DNA of 64,000 bases from Odobenus rosmarus divergens (lineage: Eukaryota; Chordata; Mammalia; Carnivora; Odobenidae), in NCBI RefSeq assembly GCF_000321225.1, contig NW_004450286.1, forward strand, positions 4,077,778-4,141,777, written 5' to 3'. The translations under genes and the position numbers were made by a program. Positions 58,226 through 64,000 of the stretch are shown here, in pieces (position 1 is the first letter of the stretch; each line of letters opens with the position of its first letter). The notes beneath the pieces were generated by a model. That model had not been told where the DNA came from. It ran no database searches and was given only the letters and a program-made list of their open reading frames with translations.

Positions 58226-59030
58226 TATTGTTTGTCAGTGGAGAAATACTAAGTCTGTGTATAATGGCAATTTACTGAAGATATTTCTCAAATTATAATT
58301 TACTGAATGAAACCTGGATTATTTGCTCTACCTTGGTTTTTGGTAAGGCCCAACCTCATGTTTGAGAAAAATACAGAGGTATTTATACAGGATGATTTCA
58401 GAGGTGCTTGTAAAAAAGCCTTTTGCCCCCAGAAGTGCTTTCCCCAACCCTGATGGTTATGCCTGATCTTATTAGATGACTCTCTCACCTTTAGCTAAAG
58501 GTTTTTATCCCTATTTAAATGTAAGTGCCCTCAGAAGGGACAATAATACTGGTCTAGATCTAGGAATAGATATTTGGTAAGGAATAAGGAACTGAAAGAG
58601 CCTTGGGGAGCATTGGATGGAGGAATGATGGTGTGGCTAATCCTTCTAAAAGGAGACAAGACATGGAAGTGGGAGACTGGGAAGACAGAAGACAGATACC
58701 CTAGACTCGACTAGATTGTACTGTAGAGACAAATTCAGTCTGTTTGTCTGATTGATCCAACCATAAAACTGATAAATTACTCTGTGACTTTCTGCTCAGA
58801 TCAAAATTTGAGTGGGTACTCTAGAAAAGCAGGCAAAGTGGTACACTTGGACTGGGAAAAGATCTGTAGGCAGAAAACCAAACCACACCAAACAACCAAA
58901 AAACAAACAAAAGAAACCTCTCTGCTAGAAATGGAAAAGTGGAAGGAATGTGAAGCTTAAATTTAAGAATATGATGGTAAACTTGGAGAGTAAATCAGAT
59001 GTCATGAAAGCAAAATACAGGATGCTCATC
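58226..59030. other. Unique DNA
   Basis: No element recognised. Confidence 0.5.
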
Positions 59031-59046
59031 ACTTATGATTATTTTT

Positions 59047-59233
59047 TTTTTTAAAGATTTTATTTATTTATTTGAGAGAGAGAGAGAGAGAATGAGTAGG
59101 CAGACAGGCAGTCAGAGGGAGAAGCAGACTCCCCGCCGAGCAGGGAGCCCGATGTGGGACTCGCTCCCGGGACTCCAGGATCATGACCTGAGCCGAAGGC
59201 AGTCGCTTAACCAACTGAGCCACCCAGGCGCCC
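59047..59233 (-). mobile_element. Can-SINE, full length, GACTGCC subtype
   Basis: AAAGATTTTATTTATTTATT to GCCACCCAGGCGCCC. Perfect 16-bp target-site duplication ACTTATGATTATTTTT at 59031-59046 and 59234-59249. The 68-codon plus frame is SINE antisense. Confidence 0.98.
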
Positions 59234-59249
59234 ACTTATGATTATTTTT

Positions 59250-60073
59250 AAGATGAAGCAAGATATAATATGAGCTTTGGACCCTATCTTTTTTTTTTTT
59301 TAAATCTATCTTGACCTTTTCTCTTTAATTGACAGCTAGCTTAATGCGTTTGCATTTTAGTGTAAACTAATAAAGACCCCAGACATCTCTGTGTGTTAGA
59401 CCTTAAAAAAAAAAACAACAATGTGAAGCCCGTAAAAATATATGCAGATTTTTACATTTTACTACTCAATCCTCCCTGTAAAAGTCCATAGAACTAAGTG
59501 CATGCTGCCTTTTAATGACATGAGATGGCTGGAATGGGTGCCACAGGCTGGAAGAATATGTTGCTGGCAGATTAGAATTTACCTAGTAGAGGGCTATCCT
59601 AATGGTAAATCACTGGATATCATTTCCAGATAGCAACTGGAGATATATAATTGGGCTTGAGAAGCCTGTGTGGGTGGGGTATGAATTATTTTAGGGCAGT
59701 CCTATAAAGAAGGGACAAGATATAGGATTAATGGATGAAAATTTTAGGAAAATTTCTTCTTACATTGAAAACAAACAGACAAAAAACCCTACATACCCAC
59801 TCCCGGCACACAAGGACTTAATTATACAAAAATACACACACTTTGTAATGAAACATGAATTATCACCTTATAGGATGGATATGAATTTTCTTTCTAAGCA
59901 TTTATAACATGCCTAACTTGGTCAGCCAGACTTAAAACACAGTATACTTATGTAATATGGCCTTTATTTACAGATCATTAATTATTCTATTTAGCCATCA
60001 TTCAGTGATGTTACCTAACCTTCCATTGGATGAATGGCAGTACCCCAACCAAATAGTTATGCCTTTTCACTTT
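59250..60073. other. AT-rich unique DNA
   Basis: T-run (59290) and A-run (59405); otherwise nothing recognised. Confidence 0.5.
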
Positions 60074-60086
60074 AAAATTTTGTACA

Positions 60087-60268
60087 GGGCGCCTGGGTAG
60101 CTCAGTTGGTTAAGCGTCTGCCTTCAGCTCAGGTCATGATCTCAGGGTCCTGGGATGGAGTCCCGCATCAGGCTCCCTGCTCAGCGGGGAGTCTGCTTCT
60201 CCCTCTCCTTCTTTCTCTCTTTCTCTCTCCCTCTCAAATAAATGAATAAAGTCTTTAAAAAAATAAAT
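60087..60268 (+). mobile_element. Can-SINE, full length
   Basis: GGGCGCCTGGGTAGCTCAG head with CGTCTGCC, AGGGTCCTGGGATGGAGTCC, CT-rich stretch, AAATAAATGAATAAAGTCTT. Perfect 13-bp target-site duplication AAAATTTTGTACA at 60074-60086 and 60269-60281. Confidence 0.97.
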
Positions 60269-60281
60269 AAAATTTTGTACA

Positions 60282-62545
60282 AATTGTGCAAAGCCCCTTT
60301 CATAAATCATTGAATACAAGCCAAAACTGATCCTAAAGTGGTTAGTTTTTAAACTCCTTAGAGACGGTTCACTGTTGTGATCTTATCACAGGTGTATTAG
60401 AGATTTTAAAGTCACTCTACTACTTCACTGTCAACATGATATATATACTCTACAAGTTTCCTTTAAATATTCTTGTGAGATTCTGGTTGATTGCTTCAAA
60501 TGGAGAACGGGTAAGCATATTCCTTCTTTCAGAGTGTATAACAGATCAATATTAATGATAAGAAGCGGTTTTTAGCTACGTGTGGGGACCACCCAGTTGA
60601 AGCCATGAATACCACATGATAGTATAGCCTCACTATCCTATAGCCTTACTAAGGAAATTTTCTTTTTACCCTCACTTCATTAATAAGTTTGAGCCCCAAG
60701 AGTGCTGAATAAGGATTTATATTTAATTGAAGTCCTTTGCTTTTTAGTGACAATATGTATTTTATACCCTGGATAGATGTAATTGGTATGCTGAAGCTTT
60801 AACAGAAATTGCCTTTGCTAAATGTAGTATTTGCCTTATCATTTTATATGTGAGGACCCCCAAATTTGCATTTTACCCCTGAGAAGACAAAATTCTGATT
60901 GTTGGTATGAGTGTTAAGTTGGTGAAATATAGTTGGACACTTTCATATATAAAGTCCTACATTTTGTTTACTAGGAGTTAATTAACAAGGAAAATAGTAG
61001 GCTTCAGTACTTTGCTAACCCGTGACCCAACTATATTCTTTTTCTGTTGAAAATCAGAGATACTGAAGAGGTGATTTGTAGACTGTAGAGGAAAGGGAGA
61101 GGGTCAGCCAGACTTAAATTTTGTTTTATAGTCCTTTTTTTTTTTTCTAAATTAGAGATAGACTGACTCTTTTGAGTGAGAGGACCAAATTGTGTTGGTT
61201 TATATGAGGGAAGACTTTTTTTGGTGAGCTGAAACAATTTTTGCGTGTGTGTGAAGTAGGGAACAATTTAAGGGTAGGAGAAAGGTATAAAGGAAATTCC
61301 TTCTTGGGAGTGGGGAGAGGGAGCCCCTGAAAAATAAAAAGAAAATATTGAGAATTGTCAAGAAAGTTATCAATTTTCATTACATTTGCTGGCGAGGATA
61401 AGATAGAAGCTCTTTTACTCTTTCTTCAATAAGATGGATTATTATTGCATATGCGTTTTGTCAGTTGTAAAATAGATTGCCTCTGCTTGGTCTGACACAG
61501 TGGCTCAGAGTTTGTGTCCCTGGAATTCTTCTCACATGTTCAGGAGACCTAACACAAGAACATCCACCAATGATCCAGCATAAAATTCACAAAAAACTTT
61601 TTTTCCTCTAAAAACCACCATCTTATCTCTGTTCTTCAGAGGTTTCATAGAAACTTAGCTGTCAAAGAGGAACAGTTTGTCTACTTAAATTATAAGAATT
61701 TTGGAAATACAGGTATAGCACATTTGATAAGTCAAGCTACATCCAGTGGAGAGAGATTTGTGATGACATTGGTCATTTTTTTTTTTTTTTTTTGCTGAAA
61801 GGCCAACAGAAGAATAGTATTTCATTTGCTTAAGTGACTATGTTGTTACTCATTAAAAAAGCCTTTGTACTTTTATGCTTTTTTTAATCCAGTGATTTTC
61901 AATGACAATAATTGATAAAGTCAATATCAATTTTTATACTAGGAGAAGATTTTGTAGTCTTTGGGGAAAAAAGAGAAACAAAGTAGATGTCATGTGATTG
62001 ATACCTGGAATGTATGCTAATCCCACTGTAACGTGTTATGAGCAGTTACTTTTTATGCAATAATGATATCATCTTGCCATAAATGTTATATGTATAAAGT
62101 ACAAAGACAGTAAGTGCTCAAAATATTGATACTCAGAAGGGAATCGACAATTAACCCATGCTGATTGAAAGTCCTTGCTATAATGACTTGATTTGGGACA
62201 CAATTAAGATTTTTGTTTACGTTGACAAACTTTTGCTTTAGTATTCTCTGGTTGGTATCTTTATTTTATGTCTATTGTACATTGTGATCATTACTGATAA
62301 ACTCCTAGACTCTGATAACATGGGGCAGAAAAAACTGTGTTTTTATGGAAACTAAAGGTCAAAAACAAATTAAGTTCTAGACTGGCTGCCAAGTCTCAGA
62401 ATTCGTATTAATGTAAAATGGATTTGGTCTTCTGTAACATAGAGGTTAGTGATGTCTTTTGACCAGGCCAGACACAGAACACCAGCAGCTGAATATCTCA
62501 CTAGGTGCCCTTTGAAAAGAATAGGTTTTTGCCATTTGAGAGTTA
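60282..62545. other. AT-rich unique DNA
   Basis: About 2.3 kb without recognisable repeat, RNA or gene. Homopolymer T runs at 61134-61146 and 61774-61792. The frames at 61031-61380 and 62370-62582 have no domain features. Confidence 0.5.
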
Positions 62546-62547
62546 AC

Positions 62548-62730
62548 AAAGCACTTCTCAAATTTGTTCTTCCAGTAACCATATGAAGTCAATAATACAT
62601 GCCCATTTTACAGATGGGGAACTTAAAGTTCAGAAAAGCTAAGAAATTTGCCTGAAATCATTAGATTAGCAAATGTCAAAGAAACTTGAATCTAAGGCCC
62701 ATACTCTACCATCCATGGCTGTGATATTTT
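62548..62730 (-). repeat. MIR
   Basis: 'cccattttacagatggggaacttaaagttcagaaaagctaagaaatttgcctgaa' (62602-62656) and 'ttgaatctaaggcccatactctacca' are antisense MIR. Confidence 0.85.
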
Positions 62731-64000
62731 CCTCAAATAAATAAGAACTGCAAACTATGTTTATGTAGATTTTCTCTGTAGTATTTCTGTTTTATTCTAC
62801 ACAACTATGTAAAAGTCACCAATGATTTTGGAGACTAAGCAAAATTTGGGTCCAGTTCTGTAAGCTATTATAATTAGATTAGGTGAACTCACTTTCACCT
62901 CTGTATTATTTTTTTTTTTAGTTTTCAAGATTCATTTAATACAAGCTATTTAACTTCCATCAGTTCTGTTTCTCTTATATTTGTAATTCACATTTACTGG
63001 TATTATTGTTCATATTTCTTCTAACTGTGTCTGATTTTTAATGTAGGTAGGTAAGAGAGTACAAGTACAGAAAAACTCCATGGGTTTGCTACAGGTCCAG
63101 ATACCAATGAGAATCCAGGGAAAAGGGAATAGAAGAAACAACACAGTTTCTGAGTTTTTCATTTCTCATGGCTCAATTCTCATTTGTCATATCTGGAGCT
63201 CATTTTGTCTTGGGCTTCATGGCTGGATGCTTGTTTCTGATGCTAGTCTAATCCACACATTAAAAAAACTATTTAAGTTCTCTTCTTGGTAAATGTCAAG
63301 GGAAGAGAGGATATTTCATGTACCTACAACATCCTAAAATCCCTTGCCAAATCTATGAATCTGACTCTGCATTATCCTTCCCCAGAAGGAGAGCATAATT
63401 TCATTATCTATGAATCATCACCTCCTAGACTATAACATCATTGTCAGAGAGCCTAATAGAACCAGCGTTCAGCTGGCTGAGAATGGAGAGGGTTGGGGAG
63501 AGCAGTGGGGCAAAGCACAGGTCACTGGCATGATCAAGAAACTGGAGGGTTCTAGAGCGGAGGGGGAGGCCTCCCTCACCTGATAGCTCAGACATTCCTA
63601 CTGACTGGTAAATAACTGATGCTGATTCTTCAATATTAATATTGAAATTTGTCTTCCCCAATTGAAATTACATTATATTTTGGAATCCTACCTATGAAAA
63701 ATACTAACCCCTTTAATGAAAATTTCAGAATATCTGGCCAACATTGATGAGTATAAATACTTTAAACTATTTCTTATCTATTCTTACTACATTATTACTT
63801 GTTCTTCATCTATGGACACTTACTTCTAACTCCCAGTGTCTTTTCCATGGCCTCTGTCTGGACTAATTACTAAATAGGTCCATATGCAAAATATAACTTT
63901 AAAAAACCACACTATATATTTCCCAGGGAGATGAATTAAATACAATCCAAGTCTGATTCACAGATGGAAAAATATATGTTGTTAATCATGTTTACATAAG
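62731..64000. other. AT-rich unique DNA
   Basis: No element recognised. 63425-63600 is locally GC-richer but shows no family or domain; the minus frame there (78 codons) is unsupported. Confidence 0.5.

Noticed and set aside
1853..60268. SINE heads as possible tRNA genes
   Set aside because: The heads are tRNA-derived with A and B box-like words, but cannot fold as complete tRNAs and are followed by SINE bodies and A-rich tails.

Overview
The window is nuclear DNA from a caniform carnivore, most likely an arctoid (bear or pinniped type). The evidence is about twenty tRNA-derived carnivore SINEs (Can-SINE/SINEC) with the body GGCGCCTGGGTGGCTCAG, a CT-rich 3' part and an AAATAAATAAAATCTT tail, plus several copies of the carnivore L1 3' end (GAATCATGGAACACTACATC). 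The SINE diagnostic bases (TTAAGCGACTGCC or CGTTAAGCGTCTGCC versions) are not the canid type. Species cannot be fixed by eye.

No protein-coding gene, exon, tRNA gene or other functional RNA gene can be supported. The longest open frames are 60-172 codons, lie mostly in repeats or unique AT-rich DNA, and show no conserved domain. The 172-codon frame at 20165-20683 is entirely carnivore L1 3' sequence. The window is best read as intergenic or deep-intronic, AT-rich DNA.

Layout. 1-8.2 kb: old L1 and L2 LINE fragments with one SINE. 8.2-9.8 kb: a near-perfect 37-bp inverted repeat whose arms are 1.5 kb apart, around a SINE. 10.8-14.8 kb: L2 pieces, a short young L1 tail and MIRs. 15.5-18.1 kb: a pair of minus-strand SINEs flanked by repeat-free blocks that may be conserved noncoding DNA. 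19.4-25.3 kb: microsatellite, MIR, a 548-bp L1 3' fragment, L2 ends, and an old L1 hit by a SINE and a 5S rRNA pseudogene. 26-33 kb: four SINEs, a MIR split by a SINE, an old L1 and an 83-bp L1 tail. 33.5 kb: a twin-primed (internally inverted) L1. 35.5-37.8 kb: a long minus-strand L2 split by two SINEs, then a complete Tigger-type DNA transposon remnant. 39-48.7 kb: MIRs, L2 ends and four SINEs. 50.4-52 kb: an old L1 split by a second Tigger-type element, then a SINE. 53.6-54.7 kb: another candidate conserved noncoding block. 55.7-56.4 kb: a young 208-bp-period tandem duplication beside a young L1 that stops short of the usual 3' end. 57-62.7 kb: L2, MIR and three SINEs.

Nothing here looks like a new gene system. 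The interest lies in the insertion and rearrangement record, and in a few repeat-free blocks that a cross-species alignment could test for enhancer-like conservation. Family names for old repeats are from memory of consensus sequences and are approximate; boundaries of old repeats may be off by tens of bases.
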